63,722 bases of DNA, from positions 1 to 63,722 of the forward strand of contig JAPPLF010000099.1 in the NCBI GenBank assembly GCA_028874215.1, in the 5' to 3' direction. The notes under the pieces are model-generated. The model made no database searches. It was not told where the DNA came from and was given only the letters and a program-made list of their open reading frames with translations. This DNA is from Acidobacteriota bacterium (GTDB lineage: Bacteria > Acidobacteriota > UBA6911 > RPQK01 > JAJDTT01). Of this stretch, positions 17,179 through 26,516 are shown one piece after another; within the stretch, counting starts at the first letter, position 1, and each line of letters starts with the position of its first letter. The translations under genes were made by a program, and so were the position numbers.

Positions 17179-18458
17179 GCTGACTCCTGCCGGTGGACGA
17201 CCCGGCCGCCCACCACGGTGAGCACCGGCGCCCCGCGAAGCTCCCAGCCCCGGAACGGACAATTGCGTCCCTTGGACTTGAAGCGCGACGGATCCACCAC
17301 CTGCCGGCGTTCCGGATCGATGACCGTCACGTCGGCGTCCGCACCTTCCGCCAAGGTCCCCTTCCCCAGTTTGAGGATCCGGCTGGGATTGAGACTGAAG
17401 AGCTCCACCAGCCTGGGGACCGGGACCACGCCGGCACAGACCAGGTGCTCCCAGCAGAGCGGGATGGCCGTCTCCATGCCGATGACGCCGCTGGCCGCCG
17501 CCTCGAACGGCTCCTCCTTGTCCAACCGGGTGTGAGGCGCATGGTCGGTGGCCAGACAGTCGATGCTCCCGTCCGCCAGACCCTCCAACATGGCCTCGAC
17601 ATCGGCTCTTTCCCGCAGCGGAGGCATCATCTTGAAGTCGGTGTCGAAATCCCGGATGTCGTCGTCGGTCAGGCTGAAGTGATGGGGCAATACCTCGCAG
17701 GTGACCCGGATTCCCTGCGCTTTGGCGGTCCTCACCTGGTCCAGGGACTCCCGCGTGGAAATGTGGAGAATGTGGACCCGGCCGCCCGTGATCCGGCTCA
17801 GGATGATGTCGCGGACCACATGGAGCTCCTCGGCGGCGCGGCTCATCCCCCTCAGCCCCAGCCGGGTCGACGCCTTCCCCTCGTTCATGCATCCGTCGGC
17901 GGCCAGGAACAGATCCTCGCAGTGGTCCATCACCGGGATGTCGAAGATCCTGGCGTATTCCAGCGCCCGGCGCATGACCTGGCTGTTCTGCACCGGGCGT
18001 CCGTCGTCGGTGATGGCGACGATCCCCGCCGAGTGCATCTCCCCGATCTCCGCCAGTTGTTCGCCCCGGGAACCCAGGGTGATGGCGCCGGTGGGATAGA
18101 CGTTCACCAGGCCCGCTTCGGCGGCCCGTTCCAGAATGAACCGGGTGATGGCGGCGTTGTCGTTGACGGGAGTCGTATTGGGCATGCAGACGATGCTGGT
18201 GAAGCCTCCCGCCGCCGCCGCCCGGGACCCGGTGAGAATGGTCTCCTTGTCCTCCCGGCCCGGTTCCCGAAGGTGGACGTGCATGTCGACGAAACCGGGA
18301 GTGACCACACAGCCGTCGACGTCGATGGTCTCGCCGCTCCTGCGAGTGGCTACGTTCCCCACGCCCGCCACTTTCCCATCCTCGATGAGAACGTCCGTCC
18401 GCCGATCCAGATCCTGGGACGGGTCCACGACCCGGCCTCCGCGCAGCAACAGGCTCAC
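17175..18458 (-). CDS. pyrC: Dihydroorotase
   Basis: Cyclises N-carbamoyl-aspartate to dihydroorotate, the third step of pyrimidine synthesis. A 427-residue class I dihydroorotase of the amidohydrolase superfamily: metal ligands in [10 protein letters not shown], the MPNTTP motif, [17 protein letters not shown] and the catalytic Asp in LATDHAPH. The GTG start overlaps the pyrB TGA stop as GTGA. The stop overlaps the dsbD start the same way. Confidence 0.96.
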   Translation of the reverse strand: MSLLLRGGRVVDPSQDLDRRTDVLIEDGKVAGVGNVATRRSGETIDVDGCVVTPGFVDMHVHLREPGREDKETILTGSRAAAAGGFTSIVCMPNTTPVNDNAAITRFILERAAEAGLVNVYPTGAITLGSRGEQLAEIGEMHSAGIVAITDDGRPVQNSQVMRRALEYARIFDIPVMDHCEDLFLAADGCMNEGKASTRLGLRGMSRAAEELHVVRDIILSRITGGRVHILHISTRESLDQVRTAKAQGIRVTCEVLPHHFSLTDDDIRDFDTDFKMMPPLRERADVEAMLEGLADGSIDCLATDHAPHTRLDKEEPFEAAASGVIGMETAIPLCWEHLVCAGVVPVPRLVELFSLNPSRILKLGKGTLAEGADADVTVIDPERRQVVDPSRFKSKGRNCPFRGWELRGAPVLTVVGGRVVHRQESA

Positions 18459-19390
18459 GACTCCTCCTCGCCGGCTCCCAAAAGGAGATACAGGACCGCC
18501 ATTCTCACCGCCAGCCCGTTGGTCACCTGATTCAGTATGACCGAATGGTCGCCGTCGGCGACGTCCGGATCGATCTCGACGCCGCGATTGATGGGTCCCG
18601 GATGCATGATGATGGCGTCCTTGCGGGCGGACCGCATCCTCTCGAGGCTCAGTCCGAAGAGACGGAAATATTCCCGGACCGAAGGAAAGAAGACTTCATG
18701 CTGCCTCTCCCTCTGGGTCCTGAGCATCATCACCACGTCCGCATCCGCCAGGGCCTCCTCCAGATGGAAGGTGACGGTGGCTCCCAACTGTCCGAACTCC
18801 AGCGGTATCAGCGTTGGAGGGCCGCAGATCCAGACTCGGGCCCCCATCTTGTTCAACAGGTAGGTGTTGGAACGGGCGACCCGGCTGTGAGAGATGTCCC
18901 CGACAATGGCGACCTTCAGGTCCCGGATGGAACCCTTGCGCTCCAGGATGGTGTAGGCGTCCAAAAGCGCCTGCGTCGGATGCTCGTGCATTCCGTCCCC
19001 CGCGTTGACGATGGAGCACTCGCGGCAGGTTTCGGCCAGCAACCAGGGCGCTCCGGCCGCCTGGTGACGCAGGACGATGATCTCGGGACTCATGGATTCC
19101 AGGTTGCGGGCCGTGTCGACGAGGGTCTCCCCCTTTCCCACGCTGCTGGTGGAAACGCTGAAGTTCAGGATGTCGGCGCTCAGGCGCTTGGCGGCGATCT
19201 CGAACGATGAGCGGGTGCGGGTCGACGCCTCGTAGAAGAGGTTGATGATGGATCTTCCTCGAAGCGTCGGCACCTTCTTGATTGGACGGGTGGCGATCTC
19301 GCCGAAGCCCCGCGCCGTGTTCAGAATCAGCTCGATGTCGCCGACCGGCATCCCTTCGATGCCCAGAAGATGCCTGCTGCTGAGCGGCAT
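18455..19390 (-). CDS. pyrB: Aspartate carbamoyltransferase catalytic chain
   Basis: Transfers the carbamoyl group to aspartate, the committed step of UMP synthesis. The 311-residue protein has the carbamoyl-phosphate motif STRTRSSFE near residue 56, [20 protein letters not shown] and [12 protein letters not shown]. No regulatory pyrI is present, in keeping with control by PyrR. It starts three bases after the pyrR stop codon. Confidence 0.97.
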   Translation of the reverse strand: MPLSSRHLLGIEGMPVGDIELILNTARGFGEIATRPIKKVPTLRGRSIINLFYEASTRTRSSFEIAAKRLSADILNFSVSTSSVGKGETLVDTARNLESMSPEIIVLRHQAAGAPWLLAETCRECSIVNAGDGMHEHPTQALLDAYTILERKGSIRDLKVAIVGDISHSRVARSNTYLLNKMGARVWICGPPTLIPLEFGQLGATVTFHLEEALADADVVMMLRTQRERQHEVFFPSVREYFRLFGLSLERMRSARKDAIIMHPGPINRGVEIDPDVADGDHSVILNQVTNGLAVRMAVLYLLLGAGEEES

Positions 19391-19393
19391 GGG

Positions 19394-19927
19394 TTACGCG
19401 CCCTTCCGGGTGAGAAACACCCCCTCGTCCCGGTCCACAGGGGCGATGTGCACGTCGACCGTCTGGTCTTCCCGGGTCGCAACCCGGCGGCCCACGAAGT
19501 CCGCCTGGATGGGAAGCTCGCGGTGTCCCCGGTCGATGAGCACCACCAGCTCCACCCGCTTGGGCCGGCCGTAGTCCAGAAGGCTCTCCAGGGCCGCCCG
19601 CACGGTACGGCCAGTGTAGAGCACGTCGTCCACCAGCAGCAGGGTCCGGCCGGTGACGGGAAAATCCAACTGGGACGCTCCGACGATGGGCTGCGGCCCG
19701 ACCAGGGACAAGTCGTCCCGATAGAAGTTGATGTCCAGGATCCCCAGCGGCAGGCGGTGCCCCGTCAGGTCTTCGATATTCCGCTTCAGACGCCGCGCCA
19801 GGGGAACTCCGCGGCGGCGGATCCCCACCAGAGCCGCCTCCTGGATGTCCGGATGGGATTCGACCAGGTCCCTGGAGATCTTCAGGAGCGTGCGCTCCAT
19901 CTCACGATTCGTCATCAACAGTTGCAA
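19394..19927 (-). CDS. pyrR: Bifunctional PyrR regulator / uracil phosphoribosyltransferase
   Basis: A 177-residue protein of the PRTase type I fold with the PRPP-binding loop LLLVDDVLYTGRTVRAA and the family N-terminus REMERTLLKISRDL. In Bacillus PyrR binds pyr mRNA and promotes attenuation when UMP is high. It heads pyrR-pyrB-pyrC here, so autoregulation of this operon is likely, but I could not draw a convincing attenuator in the short leader. The start is TTG 19927 after GGAGGAG. ATG 19915 is the alternative. Confidence 0.94.
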   Translation of the reverse strand: MQLLMTNREMERTLLKISRDLVESHPDIQEAALVGIRRRGVPLARRLKRNIEDLTGHRLPLGILDINFYRDDLSLVGPQPIVGASQLDFPVTGRTLLLVDDVLYTGRTVRAALESLLDYGRPKRVELVVLIDRGHRELPIQADFVGRRVATREDQTVDVHIAPVDRDEGVFLTRKGA

Positions 19928-19968
19928 CGGACTCCTCCGGCACTAACTGAGGGCGGCCTGAGATTTTG

Positions 19969-19977
19969 AGGTTAGCA
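19969..19977 (-). promoter_or_regulatory. pyrRBC-dsbD extended -10 promoter
   Basis: Minus strand TGC-TAACCT. The predicted start is near 19962, giving a leader of about 35 bases with the GGAGGAG ribosome site. It is too short for a classical antiterminator/terminator pair before pyrR. Confidence 0.45.
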
Positions 19978-20098
19978 CAGGGATGGCCCGGCGAGAATGA
20001 GTTCCGGCGAATTCGAAAGAGAGAAGGCCGGCGGGCGAACCCGGGGCTCAGCCGGAGACCTCCCCTTCCCCCACTCCTCTCACACTTTCACTGCCCTG

Positions 20099-20107
20099 TG
20101 CTATCGT
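20099..20107 (+). promoter_or_regulatory. Predicted leaderless promoter of pyrK-pyrD
   Basis: TGC-TATCGT, with TATCGT ending six bases before GTG 20114. This predicts transcription starting at the GTG and rules out the ATG at 19997 as the translational start. Confidence 0.55.
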
Positions 20108-20113
20108 GAAGTG

Positions 20114-20941
20114 GTGATTCACGTGGTCCAGGCGCCGGTCGTCGGGAGCGTCGGCTATCCCGGTTTCAACCACCTCTTGGCGCTTCGTTCCCGTGAGATT
20201 GCCGACAGCGCCAAACCCGGCCAGTTCGTCATGGCCGGTCTGGTGGACTGCTCTTCCGACCCCCTTCTCAAGCGCGCTCTGGCCGTCTACTCGATCCCTC
20301 GCATGTCCGGCGACGGCGATCTCCTCACGCTGCTGATCAAGGTGGTGGGGCCGGGGACCCGTCAGTTGGCGGCGCTCCGGAAAGACGACCGGGTCAGCCT
20401 GATCGGCCCGCTGGGAAACGGATTCGACACCTCCCGGGCCAAGGGCCGGGTCAGCGTTCTGGTCGCGGGGGGAGTGGGCATCGCCTCCGTCTTCCTGTTG
20501 GCCAAGGAACTCAGCGAGGCCGGGGAGGAAGTCCATCTTCTGTACGGCGCCCGCAGGGCCCGGGACCTGGTGGGACTCGAGGACTTTCAGGACCTGGGGA
20601 TCCAGGTCCAGGTCGCGACGGAAGACGGCAGCCGAGGTTTCCGGGGACTGGTCACCCAGATTCTGGAGCCTTACTTCCGCTCCTATCCGGCTCGGAGACT
20701 GGCCGTTTACACCTGCGGACCCAATCCCATGATGCAGGCCGTCTCCAGGCTGGCCTCCGCTCACGAAGCCGGTTGCCAGGTATCGGTGGAGACCCCCATG
20801 GCCTGCGGTTTCGGCGTCTGCCTGGGGTGCAGCGTAAGAACCGTCCGCTCCTATCGCCTGGCCTGCACCCACGGCCCCGTGTTCGATGCCCGGGAGGTGG
20901 TCTGGGACACGGCAACGGAAGGGGAAGGGGTCCATGCCTGA
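20114..20941 (+). CDS. pyrK: Dihydroorotate dehydrogenase B electron-transfer subunit
   Basis: Iron-sulfur flavoprotein that passes electrons from PyrD to NAD. A 275-residue ferredoxin-reductase-like protein: FAD-binding region AKPGQFVM and RALAVYSIP, NAD-binding VLVAGGVGIA and YTCGPNPMM, and a C-terminal 2Fe-2S cluster with cysteines in ACGFGVCLGCSV and a fourth in LACTHGPVF. The open frame extends 39 codons upstream to ATG 19997, but those residues are unlike the family. GTG 20114 gives the normal N-terminus (IHVVQAPVV) and fits the upstream -10 box. It overlaps pyrD by eight bases. Confidence 0.93.
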   Translation: MIHVVQAPVVGSVGYPGFNHLLALRSREIADSAKPGQFVMAGLVDCSSDPLLKRALAVYSIPRMSGDGDLLTLLIKVVGPGTRQLAALRKDDRVSLIGPLGNGFDTSRAKGRVSVLVAGGVGIASVFLLAKELSEAGEEVHLLYGARRARDLVGLEDFQDLGIQVQVATEDGSRGFRGLVTQILEPYFRSYPARRLAVYTCGPNPMMQAVSRLASAHEAGCQVSVETPMACGFGVCLGCSVRTVRSYRLACTHGPVFDAREVVWDTATEGEGVHA

Positions 20942-21896
20942 GCCGGTCAACCTTGCCGTGGAGATCTCCGGCATCCGTTTCAAGAACCCGGTGCTGACGG
21001 CCTCGGGCACCTTCGGCTACGGACTGGAGTTCACCCGCTTCTTCGACATCTCCCGGCTGGGCGGCTTCTGCACCAAGGGACTCTCCCTCCTTCCCCGACC
21101 GGGTAACGCGCCCGGCCGGATCTTCGAGACTCCGTCGGGGATGCTCAATGCCATAGGATTGGAAAACGTCGGTGTGGAGGCATTCGTCCAGGACAAGCTT
21201 CCACGGCTGGAACCCTACGAGACCCACGTCATCGCCAACATCTTCGGCAAGAGCATCGGCGAATTCACCGCCCTCACCGACCGGCTCAACCCCTGTCCCA
21301 AGGTGAGCGCCCTGGAGCTGAACATCTCCTGTCCCAACATCTCCGAGGGAGGAATCGAATTCGGACACGATCCGGACCTGACCTTCCAAGTGGTCCAGGC
21401 CGTGACCCGGGTGTCGGCCAAACCGGTCTGGGTGAAGCTGTCGCCCAATGTCACCGACATCGGCATCTTTGCCCGAGCCTGCCAGGAGGCGGGCGCCGAC
21501 GCCGTCACTCTGGTCAACACCTTCGTGGGTATGAGCGTGGACGTTCACCGGCGCCGGCCCATGATCTCCAATGTGACTGCCGGCCTCTCGGGGCCTGCCA
21601 TCCGGCCCTTGGCCGTTCGGCTGGTCCATCAGGTCGCCGAGAGCGTGGAGATTCCCGTCATCGGCATCGGCGGCATCGCCACCACCCGGGACGCCCTGGA
21701 GTTTCTCATTGCCGGAGCCCGGGCGGTCCAACTCGGGACCGCCAACTTCTCGGATCCGTTGGCTGCCCCGAAGGTGATCCAGGGCCTGGAGGACTATTGC
21801 CGGAGTCACGGAATTCGGGACATCAACCAGATCTCCGGCTCGTTGCGAACCCGGGAACGGCCGATCCCATCCGGTGCGGCCGGCGGAGGCGCGTAA
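20934..21896 (+). CDS. pyrD: Dihydroorotate dehydrogenase (NAD, class 1B)
   Basis: Oxidises dihydroorotate to orotate in the cytoplasm with FMN. The 320-residue TIM barrel has NPVLTASGTFGYG near the N-terminus, LNISCPN, the active-site Cys in that ISCPNIS segment, VKLSPNVTDI, GLSGPAIRPLA and GIGGIATTRDALEFL. Pairing with pyrK identifies the NAD-linked class 1B enzyme. ATG 20934 follows GGGGAAGGGG and overlaps the pyrK stop (ATGCCTGA). Confidence 0.96.
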   Translation: MPEPVNLAVEISGIRFKNPVLTASGTFGYGLEFTRFFDISRLGGFCTKGLSLLPRPGNAPGRIFETPSGMLNAIGLENVGVEAFVQDKLPRLEPYETHVIANIFGKSIGEFTALTDRLNPCPKVSALELNISCPNISEGGIEFGHDPDLTFQVVQAVTRVSAKPVWVKLSPNVTDIGIFARACQEAGADAVTLVNTFVGMSVDVHRRRPMISNVTAGLSGPAIRPLAVRLVHQVAESVEIPVIGIGGIATTRDALEFLIAGARAVQLGTANFSDPLAAPKVIQGLEDYCRSHGIRDINQISGSLRTRERPIPSGAAGGGA

Positions 21897-21899
21897 GAC

Positions 21900-22517
21900 A
21901 TGGGAGTCCACCAGCGCGGACTGAGGCATGGTTTGAGCGTGCTCCTGGCCGGCCTCCACCTGGCCCTGGCGGCTCCGGCGGCCGCCGGACAGTTGTCGCC
22001 GACGGATACGGCCGAACCGGCGGAGGCCTCGGCCTGCCATGCCTTCGTCGACTACGAGAACATCTGGACCATCGAGCTGATCCGATCGCTGGACGAGAAC
22101 ATCACTCCCATCCTGAACATCGTCACGTTCACCAAGGGAGAGTGGGACCTGAGACCCGATCAGATCCACATTTTCAACCGCAAGGGAAAGGAAGCGCGGA
22201 TCAGACGCTTCGCCATGGATACGGGCGTTCCCGGCGACGCCTACAAGAGCAACTACCTGAAGGTCCTGGGAAACAGCTTCGTCGGAGTCGACCTGGAGGG
22301 CAAGCTCAAGGACTTCCCGACTTCACCCCGTGTCACCATCGACCTGGCCCATTATCGCTTCGAACTCCAGCCTCTGGACTGCGAAGCCTTCGACAACCTG
22401 GCCCACCGGATCAACAAGATCAATTTCAACAGCCCCGACATCCGGGAAGACTTCGACCTGATCAAGATCCCCCACATGGGACGCAGGCTGCCCCGGCCCA
22501 AGCCTCACGAATGGTAA
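21900..22517 (+). CDS. Secreted hypothetical protein after pyrD
   Basis: No family recognised. The 205-residue product has a signal peptide (LSVLLAGLHLALAAPAAAG) with likely cleavage near residue 30. The mature part is mixed alpha/beta and contains two Cys (ASACHAF and PLDCEAF) that could form a disulfide. Repeated phrases with Asp/Lys such as GEWDLRPDQIHIFNRKG look like a compact extracellular domain. It begins three bases after the pyrD stop, so it is probably in the same transcript, although it has no evident pyrimidine role. Confidence 0.65.
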   Translation: MGVHQRGLRHGLSVLLAGLHLALAAPAAAGQLSPTDTAEPAEASACHAFVDYENIWTIELIRSLDENITPILNIVTFTKGEWDLRPDQIHIFNRKGKEARIRRFAMDTGVPGDAYKSNYLKVLGNSFVGVDLEGKLKDFPTSPRVTIDLAHYRFELQPLDCEAFDNLAHRINKINFNSPDIREDFDLIKIPHMGRRLPRPKPHEW

Positions 22518-22520
22518 AAG

Positions 22521-22594
22521 GAGGCAATTTCCAATCGCCCGTGCGCCGGGTTCCCTGACGTTCCAAGAATCGGCGGTTGGGAAACCGCCGCTCC
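22521..22594. repeat. Palindromic repeat family A between convergent genes
   Basis: Two hairpins, GGCAATTTCCAATCGCC and GGCGGTTGGGAAACCGCC, 38 bases apart. It begins a few bases after the stop at 22517 and lies before the stop of the convergent M14 gene. The gap to 22654 holds nothing else. Confidence 0.85.
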
Positions 22595-22654
22595 GCTCCC
22601 GCTCCGTTTGGCCGGGCATGGCCCGACGGGGGAGCCTTCCTCTTTCCCGGCGTT

Positions 22655-24298
22655 TTACCTCCTTCCGAGCCGGTCCAGCACCTCACGCGGCGGCGTCCAG
22701 CCGTAGCTTCGGGTTACGTCGGGCCGGTAGGCGACGGTCAGGACGAAGATGCGAAGGTCCCGCGCTTTCTCGGGTGGAACGTTGACCTGAACCTGGGTGA
22801 AACCGTTTCCGAACCAGCTCTGGTAGCCGTCGTCCGGACTCTCGGTGAGGGCGTGTCCGTTCAGACGGACGTCCACCAGTTGAGGCCGGCGGTACGGGAT
22901 CCGGAACCGGAAGCCGATTCCATGCAGGATCCGGGAGGAACCGGGCGCGTCGGACTGGTTTCCCCTGTCCAGCACGACCAGGACTTCGGGGCCCGCCCGG
23001 ACGAAGGTCTCCACGGACTGGGCATCGATTCCCGGCCGACCCCGGAGGTTGGATAGGAAGACCTCCGGATCCGAGTCCAGAACCCGGGACGCGTCCCTGT
23101 CCACTGCGACCAAGTAGCTGTCGCGGCCCGCGGTCTGGGGATAGAGGATGCCCTGAAGGAATCGCTCCTGCTTCTCCCAGAGCTCGACGCGGCTTCTGCG
23201 GCGCTCGGCGGCGGTCCGGCCCCAGGCCGTGACGTAGTGCCCGGTGAACGACTTCACCCGGTTTACGGGGTAGCCGGAGATGGGCTGGTCCTGCCAGAAT
23301 CCGTTTCCGATCAGCAGAAGCCCCTTCAGCCGGGCGACCCCGGCTTCCTCCCAGCCCACCTCCAGGACGGTCTGAAGGGTATGGTAGCGGGCGTATCCAA
23401 TTTGGGCCGTGTAGAAGCGGGTCCGGCCCCGCCACAAGCGGCCGGACAACGCGTCCAGGGCCGGAGCCCAGAACCCCCGCTGGGCATCGGCCTCGGCCCG
23501 GTCCGATCCATACCCCGCTTCGACCCCCGCCTGAATCATGGCGTCGGTGATCCGCGGATCCCAGGGACGCAGCAGGAAGTTGGAATATGCGGATCCGGTG
23601 GACTCGAACATGGTCTGTCCGCGATAGGACCGCCGGTCCCCCAGCTTGTCCACCGGATACTCCTGAAGTCCGGTGCCATGGATGTCGGCGTGGACCTCCG
23701 GACGGTAACGGTCCATCACGGAAAGGACCGCCCGGATCTCCGGGACCTTGTCCGGTTGCTTGAAGGAGAGGTTCTCCAGATCCCAATTTTCGTCGCCCCC
23801 TCCGTAGGGATTCATGCCTTGAGACGTGCCGAAGCGATCGGTCACGAAGAAGGCGTATGGATTCACGATGGGCATCAGAAGCAGGACCTGCTTGCGCCGG
23901 GTCTCGGCGGCCTCGTCACTGCCGCCCAGGAGCCATTCGGCCAAATGCAAAATGGTGGTGGTGCCGGAACGCTCGGGACCGCCGTGCAGCGCGGTGACGA
24001 GGCAGACCTGCTTGTCTTCGTCCGGTACGGTCGAATCGGTGATCTTGAGAAGAAAGATGGGCATCTTCTCCGCCGACTCGGCCACACGTTCGACCTGGAG
24101 GATCTTCCCGTGCCGCTCGGACCAGTATTCCAACGTCGCTTCGTACTCCTGGAGCGTGATGCGATGCATCTTCTGCTTCCAGGGTTGGGGCAGTCCGGCC
24201 AGCAACCGGTCGAGATTCGTGCCGGGTTCCTGGCTCGCGGACAGCGCGCCGGCGAACAATGGAAGTGACGTCAACAGGATCAAAGAAATCTTCTTCAT
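22655..24298 (-). CDS. Secreted M14-like zinc carboxypeptidase family protein
   Basis: A 547-residue exported peptidase-like protein. Signal peptide LILLTSLPLFAGALSA. The catalytic fold is suggested by ALHGGPERSGTTT, where His and Glu would be zinc ligands but are spaced H-x-x-x-E rather than the usual H-x-x-E, by NPYAFF and GMNP, and by EVHADIHGTGLQE with the third His. A C-terminal beta domain (about residues 440-547) may bind substrate or cell wall. ATG 24298 is set by GGAGGTGGATCGGT. The open frame extends far upstream across the divergent esterase gene and is spurious there. Confidence 0.72.
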   Translation of the reverse strand: MKKISLILLTSLPLFAGALSASQEPGTNLDRLLAGLPQPWKQKMHRITLQEYEATLEYWSERHGKILQVERVAESAEKMPIFLLKITDSTVPDEDKQVCLVTALHGGPERSGTTTILHLAEWLLGGSDEAAETRRKQVLLLMPIVNPYAFFVTDRFGTSQGMNPYGGGDENWDLENLSFKQPDKVPEIRAVLSVMDRYRPEVHADIHGTGLQEYPVDKLGDRRSYRGQTMFESTGSAYSNFLLRPWDPRITDAMIQAGVEAGYGSDRAEADAQRGFWAPALDALSGRLWRGRTRFYTAQIGYARYHTLQTVLEVGWEEAGVARLKGLLLIGNGFWQDQPISGYPVNRVKSFTGHYVTAWGRTAAERRRSRVELWEKQERFLQGILYPQTAGRDSYLVAVDRDASRVLDSDPEVFLSNLRGRPGIDAQSVETFVRAGPEVLVVLDRGNQSDAPGSSRILHGIGFRFRIPYRRPQLVDVRLNGHALTESPDDGYQSWFGNGFTQVQVNVPPEKARDLRIFVLTVAYRPDVTRSYGWTPPREVLDRLGRR

Positions 24299-24379
24299 AC
24301 CGATCCACCTCCTGACACGGCACCGGACTGGCCGCGCGTCCCCGCTTCCCAATAAACTGGCGCGCACGACTGGGAGAAA

Positions 24380-26503
24380 ATGAAGCCCTTGCCCAAATTT
24401 CTGAAATCGATCTGGATACTGGTCATGTGCTCCACCATTCCGTCCGAGGCCTCCCCAACTTTGAGGGTTCTCCCCGAAAGGATCAACCGGGTGGAGACCA
24501 GGAAAATGGTTCGCCAGTATCTCCTGGACCAGGCCGAGAAGGCGTTCCTGCGCCGCGAGGCGGCGTTCGAAGAACTCAGGACGCCCGGGCAGATGCGGGA
24601 GCACCAGCGGCGCATGCGGGAATTCCTGCGGGCCCAACTCGGGGGCTTTCCCGAAAGGACGCCGCTTCAGGCTCGCGTCGTGGGCCACCACCGGCGCGAC
24701 GGCTACAGCGTGGAGCGCGTCCTGTACCAGAGCCGTCCCGGGCATTACGTCACGGCGCTCCTCTACCTCCCCGACGGTCCGCCCCCCTATCCCGGGGTCC
24801 TGATCGCCTGCGGGCACGCGCCCAGCGCCAAATCGTCGGAAATGTACCAGCGGGCCGGCGTCCTTCTGGCCAAAGGGGGAATGGCCGCGTTGTGCTACGA
24901 CCCCATCGGGCAAGGGGAGCGCCACCAGATTCTCCATCCCGACGGACGGCCCCGCTTCGAGAACGGAATCGAGCACATGCTGGTGGCGGTGAGTTCCATT
25001 CCCCTGGGCCTCAGCGCCGCCACCTACCGGATCTGGGACGGGATCCGGAGTATCGACTACCTGACGAGCCGGGAGGAGATCGATCCGGACCGGATCGGAC
25101 TCACGGGCAACTCGGGGGGCGGATTGGTGACCACTCTGCTCATGGCGCTGGACGAGCGCATTGCCTGCGCTGCTCCCTCCTGCTACATCACTCACGTGAA
25201 GGAGCTGCTGCACACGCAGGGGCCGGGAGACTCGGAACAACAGGTCTACGGCGAAATCGCCCAGGGTCTCGGACATGCCGACTACCTCATGATCCGGGCG
25301 CCGAAACCGACTCTCATCTGCGCCGCCACCCGCGACGACATGTTCGACATCTCCGGATCTTGGCGGTCGCTGCGGGAGGCCAAACGTTTCTACGGACGCC
25401 TGGGATACCCGGAAAGAGTCGACCTGGTGGAAGCCGACGTGGTCCACGGTTTCTATCGGCCCCTGCGGGAGGGCATGGCCCGCTGGATGCGCCGCTGGCT
25501 CCTGGGAATCGACGACGCCCTCCGCGAGGACGACTCCCCTCTCCTGAGCGAGGAGGAAGGGTCCATGCAGGAGTTCATCACGGCCTCGGGACCGGACTAC
25601 AGCGAGTTCCGCCCGGTTCGGCTGCCGGTGCTCCGTGCCAGTCCCGAAGGCCAGGTTCAGCTCATCCCCGGCGCCCGAACCGTCTTCCAATTCAATCGGG
25701 AGCGGGAAAAGGAGTTCGCCGCTGTCAGGCGCGCCTGGTGGCGGCAGACTCCCAGAGACGAAGCGCTGGCGGAGGTCCGGCGCCTGGCGGGAATCCGCCG
25801 TCTGGACGAACTGCCCCTCTTGACGGTGGAAGATGCGGGAACCCTGCCCCGGCCCGGGTATACGATTCACAAGCAGGTCCTTCACCCGGAGCCGGGCATC
25901 CGGCTCCCCGCCCTGCGCTTCGTGCCCGATGCCGGCGGCCGGGACATGGTCCTGTACCTTCATGGCGAAGGCAAGCAGGTGGATGCCGAACCCGAGGGCC
26001 CCATCGAGAAGCTGGTGCTGGACGGGCGCGAAGTCCTGGCCGTCGATCTGCGAGGCGTGGGCGAGACTCAGCCGGCCAAGGGAAAGTGGGGCTACGGTCC
26101 GTTGTTCGGAGCGGACTGGGAAGAGTTCTACATGGCCTACATGCTGGGCCGATCGTACCTGGGGATGCGGGCCGAGGAGATTCTCGTCATCGCCCGCCAC
26201 CTGGCCGGGAGCACGGGGTCCGAAGCCGCACGCAGGGTTCACCTGGTGGGGATCGGCGAGGCCGGACCCGCCGCCCTCCATGCCGCGGCCCTGGAGCCGG
26301 CGCTGTTCGCTTCACTGGAACTGCGCCGTTCGCTGGTCTCCTGGTCCAACGTGATTCAGACCGAGGTGCCCGTGAACCAGTTGGTGAACACGGTCCACGG
26401 GTCATTGCGGAAGTACGATCTCCCGGATCTCCTGAAGAGCCTCTCTGCAATGAAGGTCGGAGTCATCAACCCGGCCGACGCCGCCGGTCAGCCCCTGCCC
26501 TGA
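24380..26503 (+). CDS. Secreted alpha/beta hydrolase (acetyl-xylan-esterase-like)
   Basis: A 707-residue protein with a short signal-like N-terminus and two hydrolase-like halves. The first half has the nucleophile elbow GNSGGG (about residue 247), the acid in CAATRDDMFDISG and a His in DVVHGFYRP, which together make a full Ser-Asp-His triad. The second half (from about residue 495) begins RFVPDAGGRDMVLYLHG and has a strand pattern like a second alpha/beta domain. There the elbow reads GIGEAG without Ser, so it is probably non-catalytic. Members near carbohydrate genes often deacetylate glycans. It diverges from the M14 gene and shares an 81-base intergenic region. Confidence 0.72.
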   Translation: MKPLPKFLKSIWILVMCSTIPSEASPTLRVLPERINRVETRKMVRQYLLDQAEKAFLRREAAFEELRTPGQMREHQRRMREFLRAQLGGFPERTPLQARVVGHHRRDGYSVERVLYQSRPGHYVTALLYLPDGPPPYPGVLIACGHAPSAKSSEMYQRAGVLLAKGGMAALCYDPIGQGERHQILHPDGRPRFENGIEHMLVAVSSIPLGLSAATYRIWDGIRSIDYLTSREEIDPDRIGLTGNSGGGLVTTLLMALDERIACAAPSCYITHVKELLHTQGPGDSEQQVYGEIAQGLGHADYLMIRAPKPTLICAATRDDMFDISGSWRSLREAKRFYGRLGYPERVDLVEADVVHGFYRPLREGMARWMRRWLLGIDDALREDDSPLLSEEEGSMQEFITASGPDYSEFRPVRLPVLRASPEGQVQLIPGARTVFQFNREREKEFAAVRRAWWRQTPRDEALAEVRRLAGIRRLDELPLLTVEDAGTLPRPGYTIHKQVLHPEPGIRLPALRFVPDAGGRDMVLYLHGEGKQVDAEPEGPIEKLVLDGREVLAVDLRGVGETQPAKGKWGYGPLFGADWEEFYMAYMLGRSYLGMRAEEILVIARHLAGSTGSEAARRVHLVGIGEAGPAALHAAALEPALFASLELRRSLVSWSNVIQTEVPVNQLVNTVHGSLRKYDLPDLLKSLSAMKVGVINPADAAGQPLP

Positions 26504-26516
26504 CTCGATCTGCGGC

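Noticed and set aside
17179-17892. N-terminal extension of DsbD by 238 residues
   Set aside because: It is an out-of-frame reading of pyrC. GTG 17178 starts a proper signal peptide and overlaps the pyrC stop.
24299-26281. N-terminal extension of the M14 gene to a 1208-residue protein
   Set aside because: The extension runs through the divergent esterase gene. A clear signal peptide and ribosome site set the start at 24298.
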